A DNA stretch of 25,370 nucleotides from Zwartia sp. Its GTDB lineage: Bacteria > Pseudomonadota > Gammaproteobacteria > Burkholderiales > Burkholderiaceae_B. This document shows positions 6,123 through 13,139 of the stretch, piece after piece. Position numbers and translations under genes: made by a program. Below the pieces are notes generated by a model. The model saw nothing but the letters and a program-made list of their open reading frames with translations, searched no databases and was not told where the DNA came from. Location of the stretch: NCBI GenBank assembly GCA_030653405.1, contig JAURZO010000007.1:1-25370 (forward strand). The letters run 5' to 3'. The stretch's first letter is position 1; each line of letters opens with the position of its first letter.

Positions 6123-6165
6123 ATGGTAACTCGATTAGTCTGCTGCATCGGTTCTTTAAGCCTCA

Positions 6166-6349
6166 GAGGTGGCGTGTTTTGCCTATCCCTTTAATCATCC
6201 GCCTAAAGCTGAAGTCGAAATCCGGTATCGGCATGAATTTGGCGGACAAAACACTTGATGTGGTTCGTATGCGGATCGGGCGATCGATTTTTGAAGCGTT
6301 GAGTCGTGAAACGTTCGCAGGGAGGATGGCCGGTGGATATTGTCGATAA
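6166..6349 (+). pseudogene. alpha/beta-hydrolase remnant with internal deletion (left copy)
   Basis: 6166-6232 reads VACFAYPFNHPPKAEVEIRY and matches 11505-11571 of the intact hydrolase gene (VVCFAYPFKHPHKAEEEIRY). From ATG 6233 it continues MNLADKTLDVVRMRIGRSIF then EALSRE, matching the hydrolase C-terminus (MNLKGKTLDLVRMRIGRLIF). About 130 bases between these blocks are missing, and the frame changes at the junction, where the shared bases CGGCAT/GGTATGAATTTG meet. The 5' two-thirds with the nucleophile Ser are also gone. Not functional. Confidence 0.8.
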
Positions 6350-6444
6350 CACGGTGTTTTGACAACATTCAAATGCTACATTCGTAACAGAGCTTGGCGC
6401 AGGTAAGGCTCGCAAAGTAGCATTACGTCTAGACGAGAAAACAT

Positions 6445-7425
6445 ATGGCACGAGCAGATCAACTTAAGGCACTTCTTCGCGCCCATGTCGGGGAGAATTC
6501 CGAGCATTTTTATGCTGTTGCCATGCAAATGGCTGCGGACGAAGCGCGTCGTGGTCACGTCAATCTTGCGGCAGAACTTCGGGATTTGATTGATTCGGCC
6601 AAAGTTAAGGCGAGGCCCGAGCGCTCGGCTCGTCCTACTGCGCTGGCGCAGCCAAAAGGTGAACTGAGCGATCTGTTGACGGCTCGTTACCCCAACGATC
6701 ACCTGTCTGAAATGGTGCTCGCAGATACTGTCGTGTCCAAACTTCAGAGAACTCTCCGCGAGCAGCGCTTTGGCGAAAAGTTACGGACTCATGGTCTCGC
6801 ACCTCGACGCAAACTTCTACTTGTTGGGCCACCAGGTACCGGTAAGACAATGACGGCGAGCGTGATTGCTGGGGAGCTCAAACTGCCTTTGTTTACCGTT
6901 CGCTTCGATAGCCTGATTACAAAATTTATGGGTGAAAGCGCATCAAAACTCCGGTTAGTTTTCGATGCCTTACGAACCACTCGCGGGGTTTATTTCTTTG
7001 ATGAATTCGATTCTTTAGGTCTTCGGCGCGGCGGACAGCATGACGTAGCCGAAATGCGTCGAACGCTAAATATGTTTCTTCAACTCCTGGATCAAGATGA
7101 GTCAGATAGCTTGATTGTGGCAGCGACTAATCATGCCAAGGATCTCGACATCGCTTTGTTCAGACGTTTTGATGATGTGGTTCGCTATGAGCCACCGGAT
7201 CGCGCTCAGGTTCTTGTTCTGCTAAAAAATAAATTGGGTGCGTTTGTGCAAAAGGGATTTGAATTTGAACCGCTCGTTAAAGTCGCGTGCGGTCAATCCC
7301 ATGCTGAAATTTCTCGCGCCTGTCTTGATGCAGTCAAAGACGCGGTGATGGATGGCTTGGACATTGTCGCCGTAAGGAATGTGATTCAGCATCTCGAAGA
7401 GAGAGCCCTTGCGCACAAGATATAG
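6445..7425 (+). CDS. ietA: IetA-like AAA+ ATPase of an IetAS defence system
   Basis: 326 residues with one AAA+ module: Walker A GPPGTGKT (128-135), Walker B VYFFDEFDS with D186-E187, sensor-1 Asn229 in VAATNH and an arginine-finger region LFRRFD. The N-terminal ~75 residues are helical and probably recognise a partner. The next gene is a subtilisin-like protease, the diagnostic pair of IetAS, known from plasmid incompatibility in Agrobacterium and reported as an anti-phage system. The ATPase is thought to act with the protease after sensing infection; the trigger is unknown. ATG 6445 has only a weak purine-rich leader. A TTGACA hexamer (6359-6364) may be a -35 element, but no good -10 was found. 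IetAS is flanked by direct repeats of Fic-hydrolase DNA. Confidence 0.88.
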   Translation: MARADQLKALLRAHVGENSEHFYAVAMQMAADEARRGHVNLAAELRDLIDSAKVKARPERSARPTALAQPKGELSDLLTARYPNDHLSEMVLADTVVSKLQRTLREQRFGEKLRTHGLAPRRKLLLVGPPGTGKTMTASVIAGELKLPLFTVRFDSLITKFMGESASKLRLVFDALRTTRGVYFFDEFDSLGLRRGGQHDVAEMRRTLNMFLQLLDQDESDSLIVAATNHAKDLDIALFRRFDDVVRYEPPDRAQVLVLLKNKLGAFVQKGFEFEPLVKVACGQSHAEISRACLDAVKDAVMDGLDIVAVRNVIQHLEERALAHKI

Positions 7426-7480
7426 CAGCAGGTCGGGCTAAAGAGTTAAGTTTTGTGATTAAAAATGAAAGAGATGTTTA

Positions 7481-10000
7481 ATGCCCGATCAAGTTCTTCA
7501 GCATTTAGTTGTAAGTGGTTTTTCCAGTTATTCCGACTTTAAGTCGCCCTCCTCAGCATCCCGTCGGCCTGTTACAGAGAGAGACCGAGCCGACCATGGC
7601 TTAAAACTGCTTCGGCAAATCCAATGTATTCAGGAAGCACTTCCCATTATTAAAGCGCAACGCGTCGAAGCCAGGCTCGGGAGTGAGAGTGGAGTCGCTG
7701 TCGCCCTTGAAATTCGTCCTAAAGGCGCGCTGGACTATAAGAGCGTTGAGTGGAAACGAGAAGGCATTGAGGTCCTGAATGTTCGAGGTTCGGAGGAGTC
7801 TGAAACTGTCATTCTCCACATCCCTGATGGCAAGTTGAGTGCTCTTTTAAGACGCATTGAGCAGTATTTAAAGGCCGAGACCCGGACAGGGAAGCCTTCG
7901 TATATGACTCTGGTAAATGCAATTGAGAATGTTCGAAAAGCGGTATTTCTTGATTTTTGGACTGATCGGACAGATCCGCCCGAGGGTGAGGACCATATTT
8001 GGTGTCAAGTGTGGTTGCGCATTAATCGTAAAGCGGCCAAGGATGTCGTATCGAGATTTTTAGAGCTCGCCTCAAAACTAGGGATTGAGGTCGAGCCTGG
8101 GCATGTTTATTTTCCAGGAAGGGTGATTGTTGCTGTACATGCAACGCGGAGCGCAATACAGCAGGCAACCGAGCTCCTAGATATGGTTGCGGAAATCCGG
8201 GGTGTCTCGCCTACAGCAGAGTTCTTTCTTTCTGAGCTCAAACCCTATCAACAAGATGAATGGATTCAAAATCTGCTGCAGCGAAGTACGAGGCTTGAGG
8301 GTGTTGAGCATAATCGCTTAACCCTCCTTGATACGGGGGTGAATGCCGGCCATCCATTGCTGAAGGCGGAGCTTTCTGCAGCCGACATGCATGTATACGA
8401 CCCGACTTGGTCCTTAGATGATCGCGATGGGCACGGGACGGAGATGGCTGGGCTGTGCCTCTACGGAAATCTCGTGCCAGTCTTGGCGCATGACAAGCCT
8501 ATTAAAATATCGCATCAGCTTGAGTCGGTCAAGATTTTTCCTGATGAAGGTCAAAATGCACCTCATCTATATGGAAGTATTGTTGCCGAAGCGACTAGCC
8601 GTGTTGAGGTGAGTAATCCCGTCGCGCGTCGTGTGTTTGCGATGATGACAACTTCAACAGGTGATATTGGCGGAGAGCCCTCAGAATGGTCTGCAACAAT
8701 TGATCAGCTCGCTTTTGGTCGTCCTGCTATTGAGGTCGGAATTGACGATGAGGCAGATGAGGATGAGCGGACACAAAGGCTTTACATTATCGCTGGTGGC
8801 AATGTTCGTTGGCCCGATTGGAGCCGTTATCCGAATATTAACCAGCTTCAGATGGCTGAAAGCCCAAGCCAAGCATGGAATGCTCTGACAGTCGGGGCAA
8901 CCACCAACCTCGTTGATATAGACTCAAAAAAATATCCTGGATTGGCAGTCATTGCACCACAGGGAGGACTAGGGCCAGCTTCCCGTACAACTGTTATGTG
9001 GCAGTCGACTTGGCCGTACAAACCTGATGTGTTGGCGGAAGGAGGAAACGGCTGCAGAGATATCGCAAATAATATTACGGTAGGTCCAGACTCTTTACGT
9101 CTGCTAACGACTTCCTCAGATATGCATCGTGTTTCGCTTCGCGAAACAGGAGATACAAGCGCAGCTACTGCGGAGGTTGCTCGACTTTGCGCTCGTCTCT
9201 CTTTTCAGTATCCCGATTACTGGCCAGAAACTATCCGTGCCCTAGTGGTGCACGGAGCTAGGCATACAACTAACATGCGCGGCGCGCTAAAGATCCAACC
9301 GACGCAGCGTGATAAGAAGATTTTTTTGAGAACCTATGGTCATGGCTTGATCAACGAGCAGTATTCTTTATCGTCTGATTTAAATAGACCAACGATGGTC
9401 ATTCAGGAGCAAATTCAACCGCTACGGAAGGATCGAGGAATCATCAAATTCGGGAAAATGGTGTTCCATGATTTGCCTTGGCCAGCAAATGAGCTCATAC
9501 CTCTGGGTGAAATTGAAGTTTCCCTTCGAGTTACTCTTTCATACTTTGTTGAACCGAATCCAAGTAAACGCGGATGGCAAAGTAAGTTTCGTTATCAGTC
9601 TTATGGACTTCGCTTTGCCATCAAGGGAGCTTCAGAAACAGACGAGGATTTTGCAGAGCGAATAAATGCACTCGAACGCGACCAAGATAACGAAGGAAGC
9701 CACAAAGATCCAGACCGAGACGGATGGTCTTATGGTTACCAACTGCGAACTAATGGATCTTTGCATTCGGATACTTGGACTGGTACTGCTGTCGAGCTGG
9801 CTTCCAAAGGAACTATCGCGGTGTTTCCTGTTGGAGGCTGGTGGAAGGATTGGGCTGACGCCCGACAATGGGACACAGGCGTACGCTATTCGCTGGTTGT
9901 TTCACTAGAACCCGTCGAAGATATCGATGTCGATCTTTATACTCCCATCAAAACGCAGATTATGATTGCTCAGAGGATCAGCGTGCCTAGTGAAGGGTAA
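7481..10000 (+). CDS. ietS: IetS-like S8 (subtilisin-family) serine protease of an IetAS defence system
   Basis: 839 residues. The catalytic triad is visible: D284 in LTLLDTGVN, H318 in DGHGTEMAG and S560 in GDTSAATAEVA. The oxyanion region is YIIAGGNV. The first ~270 residues are a large N-terminal domain without protease motifs, and ~200 residues follow the catalytic core. There is no signal peptide, so it acts in the cytoplasm, as expected for IetS rather than for a secreted subtilisin. It starts 55 bases after ietA; a purine-rich AAAGAGA lies 7 bases before the ATG. The Fic gene begins only 6 bases after its stop, so the four genes from 6445 to 11793 may be read as one transcript. All active-site residues are intact. 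Confidence 0.9.
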   Translation: MPDQVLQHLVVSGFSSYSDFKSPSSASRRPVTERDRADHGLKLLRQIQCIQEALPIIKAQRVEARLGSESGVAVALEIRPKGALDYKSVEWKREGIEVLNVRGSEESETVILHIPDGKLSALLRRIEQYLKAETRTGKPSYMTLVNAIENVRKAVFLDFWTDRTDPPEGEDHIWCQVWLRINRKAAKDVVSRFLELASKLGIEVEPGHVYFPGRVIVAVHATRSAIQQATELLDMVAEIRGVSPTAEFFLSELKPYQQDEWIQNLLQRSTRLEGVEHNRLTLLDTGVNAGHPLLKAELSAADMHVYDPTWSLDDRDGHGTEMAGLCLYGNLVPVLAHDKPIKISHQLESVKIFPDEGQNAPHLYGSIVAEATSRVEVSNPVARRVFAMMTTSTGDIGGEPSEWSATIDQLAFGRPAIEVGIDDEADEDERTQRLYIIAGGNVRWPDWSRYPNINQLQMAESPSQAWNALTVGATTNLVDIDSKKYPGLAVIAPQGGLGPASRTTVMWQSTWPYKPDVLAEGGNGCRDIANNITVGPDSLRLLTTSSDMHRVSLRETGDTSAATAEVARLCARLSFQYPDYWPETIRALVVHGARHTTNMRGALKIQPTQRDKKIFLRTYGHGLINEQYSLSSDLNRPTMVIQEQIQPLRKDRGIIKFGKMVFHDLPWPANELIPLGEIEVSLRVTLSYFVEPNPSKRGWQSKFRYQSYGLRFAIKGASETDEDFAERINALERDQDNEGSHKDPDRDGWSYGYQLRTNGSLHSDTWTGTAVELASKGTIAVFPVGGWWKDWADARQWDTGVRYSLVVSLEPVEDIDVDLYTPIKTQIMIAQRISVPSEG

Positions 10001-10006
10001 ATTGAT

Positions 10007-11173
10007 ATGTCGATTGCATCGACATATCCTGAGTTTGTGTCGATAAAATCCAATTTTATAAACATGAGTCTCTGGCGCCCTAATAGCCCCTACAACGAAT
10101 TACCGTTGTTGCCATCTTCACACGAGCTTGAAACGAAGGCGGTGTTAAAGCAGTGCATCTTGGCAAGAGCGGCCGTTGCGAAGCTCAAGGTGGCGGCTGA
10201 ACTCTTTCCAAATCAGTCTGTGCTGGTTAATACTTTGCCACTCCTTGAAGCGAAAGCCAGTTCTGAAATCGAAAATATTGTTACGACGACTGACAAGCTT
10301 TTTGAGCATCTTAATCATGAAGAACATGCTGACCCAGCCACAAAAGAAGCGTTGCGTTACAGCAGGGCGGTGCTTGAGGGTTATCGGAGTCTAAACGTCA
10401 CGCCTCTGAGTACACGCAGTGCCGAGGAAATCTGCACCCACATCAAGGGTGTCTTTATGTCTGTGCGTAAGTCCCCGGGCACGGCTTTGCAGAACGATCT
10501 GACGGGAAGCGTGGTCTACACGCCGCCTGAGGGCGAGCAGCGATTGAGGGCTCTGCTGGCAAACTGGGAGGATTTCATGCATCAGGAGACGGACCTAGAT
10601 CCGCTGATTCGCATGGCGGTCGGGCACTACCAGTTCGAAGCGATCCATCCCTTTACGGACGGTAACGGTCGCACGGGGAGGGTTATCAATGGCTTATTTT
10701 TGATTCAGAAGAGCTTGCTAACCTTACCGATACTGTATTTGAGCCGATATATCATTCATAACAAGAGTGACTATTACCGATTGTTATTGGGCGTTACACG
10801 CGATGCAGCCTGGGAGCCTTGGGTGTTGTATGTGCTCAAGGGGGTAGAGGAAACGGCGAACTGGACCACCGCCAAGATCGCCGCGACTAGGTCGCTTTTT
10901 GAGCACACAACGGATTACATCCGCAGCAAGTTGCCTAAGGTTTACAGCCATGAGCTGGTCAGGCTGATTTTTGATTTGCCCTATTGCCGTATCGCGAGCG
11001 TGACTGACGCGGGTATCGCCAAGCGTCAAACGGCTTCAATTTATCTGAACCAACTGGTCGAGATTGGTGTGTTGATTGAAGTGGGTGTGATGAAAGAAAA
11101 ACTTTTTCTACATCCGAAGTTCATGAAGTTGCTGACGACGGATGAGAATGGTTATGCGAGGTATGGAGTTTGA
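10007..11173 (+). CDS. Fic-domain protein (probable AMP-transferase), class II-like
   Basis: 388 residues from ATG 10007, or 369 from ATG 10064, whose product begins MSLWRPNSPYNELPLLP as most relatives do. The stretch between these ATGs is also conserved in the remnant at 5400-5450, mostly through silent changes, so translation from 10007 is plausible. The Fic motif is complete: HPFTDGNGRTGR starting at H214. An inhibitory helix motif SSEIEN (85-90) with E89 fits the [ST]xxxE[GN] rule, so activity should be self-restrained (class II). Fic enzymes transfer AMP or related groups onto proteins. A C-terminal winged-helix-like region (RIASVTDAGIAKRQTASIYL) follows. Its stop overlaps the next gene start by 4 bases. 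Confidence 0.9.
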   Translation: MSIASTYPEFVSIKSNFINMSLWRPNSPYNELPLLPSSHELETKAVLKQCILARAAVAKLKVAAELFPNQSVLVNTLPLLEAKASSEIENIVTTTDKLFEHLNHEEHADPATKEALRYSRAVLEGYRSLNVTPLSTRSAEEICTHIKGVFMSVRKSPGTALQNDLTGSVVYTPPEGEQRLRALLANWEDFMHQETDLDPLIRMAVGHYQFEAIHPFTDGNGRTGRVINGLFLIQKSLLTLPILYLSRYIIHNKSDYYRLLLGVTRDAAWEPWVLYVLKGVEETANWTTAKIAATRSLFEHTTDYIRSKLPKVYSHELVRLIFDLPYCRIASVTDAGIAKRQTASIYLNQLVEIGVLIEVGVMKEKLFLHPKFMKLLTTDENGYARYGV

Positions 11174-11793
11174 TTTGGCATGACAAGCTTTGGAAGAAGC
11201 TCAAGCTCGACGGTGGCGCTGTCATTTATCTGGCTGGAGATTCATATCCAGCGAGTGATAAAGAAGAGGAATCGATTGGCCGGTATTTTGCTGCAGCCCT
11301 TGGTTTACGTTTCATTTCGCACAACGATTTGTTGATTTATATCGATTCTGCGCCAGAGAGTTACCGCGGAGGGATTCAAGTTGATAAGAGGGCAGCCGGG
11401 TTAAAAGCGGCTATCAGCAGTCTTTCGGGCCCCGTCCTTTTGGTGGGCCGATCGTCCGGTGCCCGCGTCGCAAGCCTGTGTGCAGACGAGAGGAATGTTG
11501 CAGCGGTAGTGTGTTTTGCCTATCCCTTTAAGCATCCGCATAAAGCTGAAGAGGAAATCCGGTATCGGCATTTGGAGTCGCTCTTTACACCGACTCTCGT
11601 GATTCAAGGGATCAGGGATGAGTACGGTGGGCTGGTGCAAATGAAAAAGTATAAATTTTCACAAGCGGTCCGCTTTTTTTACGTAAAGGCGGGTCACGGT
11701 ATGAATTTGAAAGGCAAAACGCTTGATTTGGTTCGTATGCGGATCGGGCGATTAATTTTCGAAGCGTTGAGTCGTGACGATGCACAACGATGA
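11170..11793 (+). CDS. small alpha/beta-hydrolase coupled to the Fic gene (Tex30/KANL3-like)
   Basis: 207 residues starting with TTG 11170, which overlaps the Fic stop as TTGA; no better start exists. Elements of an alpha/beta-hydrolase are in order: VIYLAGDSYPAS (oxyanion loop), VLLVGRSSGARVASL with nucleophile S95 in GRSSG, TLVIQGIRDEYGG with acid D150, and VKAGHGMNL with base H176. The short cap-less form and the FAYPF segment resemble the Tex30/KANL3-type hydrolase-like domain. Substrate is unknown. Tight overlap with the Fic gene, plus decayed copies of both genes in the same order at 5.4-6.35 kb, argues that they work together. Not a known antitoxin family for Fic; role is open. Confidence 0.75.
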   Translation: MIWHDKLWKKLKLDGGAVIYLAGDSYPASDKEEESIGRYFAAALGLRFISHNDLLIYIDSAPESYRGGIQVDKRAAGLKAAISSLSGPVLLVGRSSGARVASLCADERNVAAVVCFAYPFKHPHKAEEEIRYRHLESLFTPTLVIQGIRDEYGGLVQMKKYKFSQAVRFFYVKAGHGMNLKGKTLDLVRMRIGRLIFEALSRDDAQR

Positions 11794-11800
11794 TCATCTG

Positions 11801-11845
11801 GGGGGAGAAATTTTGCTGTCAGATGGTGGGTTGAATCTCACATAA
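11801..11845 (+). pseudogene. 3' scrap of an SDR gene
   Basis: The frame GGEILLSDGGLNLT plus TAA is identical in protein from GEILL onward to the last residues of the SDR gene at 13140-13928. Nearly all DNA differences are silent (for example GAA/GAG, TCA/TCG, GGG/GGC, CTC/CTT, TAA/TAG), so this is a diverged homologue, not a recent copy. It starts 8 bases after the hydrolase stop. The next 140 bases (to 11986) hold no recognised gene. Confidence 0.65.
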
Positions 11846-11986
11846 TCAATGTACGTCAGTTACAAATTGTGCCCGCAAAATTGCAGTGCTTTAGGTATAA
11901 CTGTTTTTTTAATGACAAAGGGCGTTATCCGATTGCCATGACTGAAGTGCGCGGATGGCGCGCAGCTTAGCTTTAGGAGAAAAGCG

Positions 11987-12232
11987 GTGAATATCAAATC
12001 CAAAACTTTCGACGTTGCCGACTTTCTGGATGATCAAGAGACCATTGCTGAGTATCTTAATATGGCACTTGAGGATCCAAATCCTGAAATGCTATTGCTT
12101 GCTGTTAAGAACATTGCAAGGGCTCGCGGCATGGCTCAGCTTGCTGAGGACGCCGGCCTTGGTCGTGAAAGCCTTTACAAGGATCTGAGCGATGGAGCTA
12201 AGCCTCGTGATGACGTGGCAGGGAATGTATAG
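11987..12232 (+). CDS. truncated HigA-family antitoxin, orphan
   Basis: 81 residues from GTG 11987, chosen for the AGGAG at 11974-11978. It reads KTFDVADFLDDQETIAEYLN, a short acidic N-terminus, then ARARGMAQLAEDAGLGRESL, the COG3636 helix-turn-helix. The usual final ~20 residues after the N/GAxP position are replaced by an unrelated tail RDDVAGNV. The full-length comparison is HigA at 3342-3701. No RelE-like toxin precedes it: 11846-11986 is not coding for one. It may still bind DNA or another toxin, or be a remnant. The same truncation point is seen in the remnant at 3017-3217. Confidence 0.6.
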   Translation: MNIKSKTFDVADFLDDQETIAEYLNMALEDPNPEMLLLAVKNIARARGMAQLAEDAGLGRESLYKDLSDGAKPRDDVAGNV

Positions 12233-12362
12233 CTGGGCCTTAGGTTCCTTGTGCTTTTCAATCCAACATACCAAGCCATACAGATATTTTTTCACGAGGG
12301 TCGCCTCCCAAGAACTTGAGCGACTCACGTCTAAGTTCGCTGTTTCTCAGGAAAGCGGGCGA

Positions 12363-12800
12363 TTAATCTGCGTCTTCACTTCGCGCATGAACCGTCCAAG
12401 GGTTAATGATGCTGAGTCCGAGGTTGTCAAAGTCCCGGCTGTTACGTGTGACTACGCTCAAACCATGTTGAGCAGCTGTGGCTCCCAACAGACTATCAAT
12501 TGCGGGTAAGGGCCGGCCTGCGGCGGCCAATAATCTACCCCACCGGTCAGTCACCTTTAGGTCTATAGGCAGGATGCGTCCTGTAAAAAAAACTGGCAAG
12601 TCGGTTTCAAGCCAATCAGTGAGCGCCATGCGTCTCTCTAAATCTTTTACGCTTTCGATACCTTTGCGAAGCTCTCCTAATGTCAGCACACTCAAATAGA
12701 GGGTGGAAGCCGGTCTTTTAGAAAACCACTCAATGACAGAAGGATCTGGTGTCTTGCGGCGGAGTTCGGAGATAACGTTTGTATCCAGTAGGTAACTCAA
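12363..12800 (-). CDS. vapC: VapC-family PIN-domain ribonuclease toxin
   Basis: 145 residues of the PIN fold. The acidic metal site is present: D6 (LLDTN), E43 (LTLGELRKG), D102 (PAIDSLLGATA) and D123 (TRNSRDF). Such VapC toxins cut tRNA or rRNA. The start is TTG 12800, overlapping the antitoxin stop as TTGA, which gives translational coupling and a low initiation rate. Length and motifs are complete, so the toxin should be active. The FitB-like spacing of TLYLSVLTLGELRKGIE is typical of Phd-paired PIN toxins. Confidence 0.92.
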   Translation of the reverse strand: MSYLLDTNVISELRRKTPDPSVIEWFSKRPASTLYLSVLTLGELRKGIESVKDLERRMALTDWLETDLPVFFTGRILPIDLKVTDRWGRLLAAAGRPLPAIDSLLGATAAQHGLSVVTRNSRDFDNLGLSIINPWTVHARSEDAD

Positions 12801-13048
12801 ATTGAGACCTCGCGAGTCAAGCTGCGGTCTCGCTCAAGGCTGATTTCCTCTAGCCCAAACAACGGAGATTGACGCATAAACTCAACCAATGAGCGTTCAT
12901 TGCCAGTGAGCTGGTCGTAGAGTGAGCGCGTCATCACAACAGCAACGTGCTGTCCATGCAAGGTGATCCCTTGCGGACCTTCGCTTTCAGCGCATTTAAT
13001 GACCTCGGATAGCTTCGCTTTAGCTTCTTGTATTTGCCATGCGTGCAT
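12797..13048 (-). CDS. Phd/YefM-family antitoxin for VapC
   Basis: 83 residues from ATG 13048, selected because a perfect AGGAGG lies 7 bases upstream; an extended frame to 13135 would have to cross the operator and lacks a ribosome site. MHAWQIQEAKAKLSEVIKCA, then GPQGITLHGQHVAVVMTRSLYDQL, is the Phd/YefM N-terminal DNA-binding fold. The C-terminal ~30 residues, with PLFGLEEISLERDRS, form the segment that wraps the toxin. It neutralises the PIN toxin encoded next and represses the operon through the palindrome at 13061-13095. Confidence 0.92.
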   Translation of the reverse strand: MHAWQIQEAKAKLSEVIKCAESEGPQGITLHGQHVAVVMTRSLYDQLTGNERSLVEFMRQSPLFGLEEISLERDRSLTREVSI

Positions 13049-13060
13049 TTTTAATCCTCC

Positions 13061-13095
13061 TGCTAAATTCTGACTATAATAGTCAGAATTTAGCA
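13061..13095. promoter_or_regulatory. 35-bp perfect palindrome, Phd operator/promoter
   Basis: Two perfect 17-base arms around a single central A (13078), containing the core CTGACTATAATAGTCAG. It lies 13 bases upstream of the Phd-type antitoxin start and includes a TATAAT-like hexamer on the plus strand and TATTAT on the minus strand. Phd/YefM antitoxins bind such palindromes to repress their own promoter. It could also influence the divergent SDR gene 45 bases away. Confidence 0.75.
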
Positions 13096-13139
13096 TATCC
13101 AATCCGGATTTAGTTATTAGCCCCATCGCTGACAAAGAT

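Noticed and set aside
3181..11845. Integron cassette array as explanation for the many small TA genes and repeats
   Set aside because: Genes point both ways, no integrase is present and the repeats lie in coding ends rather than forming attC-like folded sites between genes.
11846..11986. Remnant of a HigB toxin before the truncated HigA
   Set aside because: A short frame ends overlapping the HigA GTG, but upstream stops and lack of RelE motifs leave nothing to support it.
12192..12509. Plus-strand open frame of 105 codons between the truncated HigA and vapC
   Set aside because: It overlaps HigA out of frame and the 3' part of vapC antisense, has no ribosome site and resembles no family. The part in the 130-base gap could be a remnant but cannot be supported.
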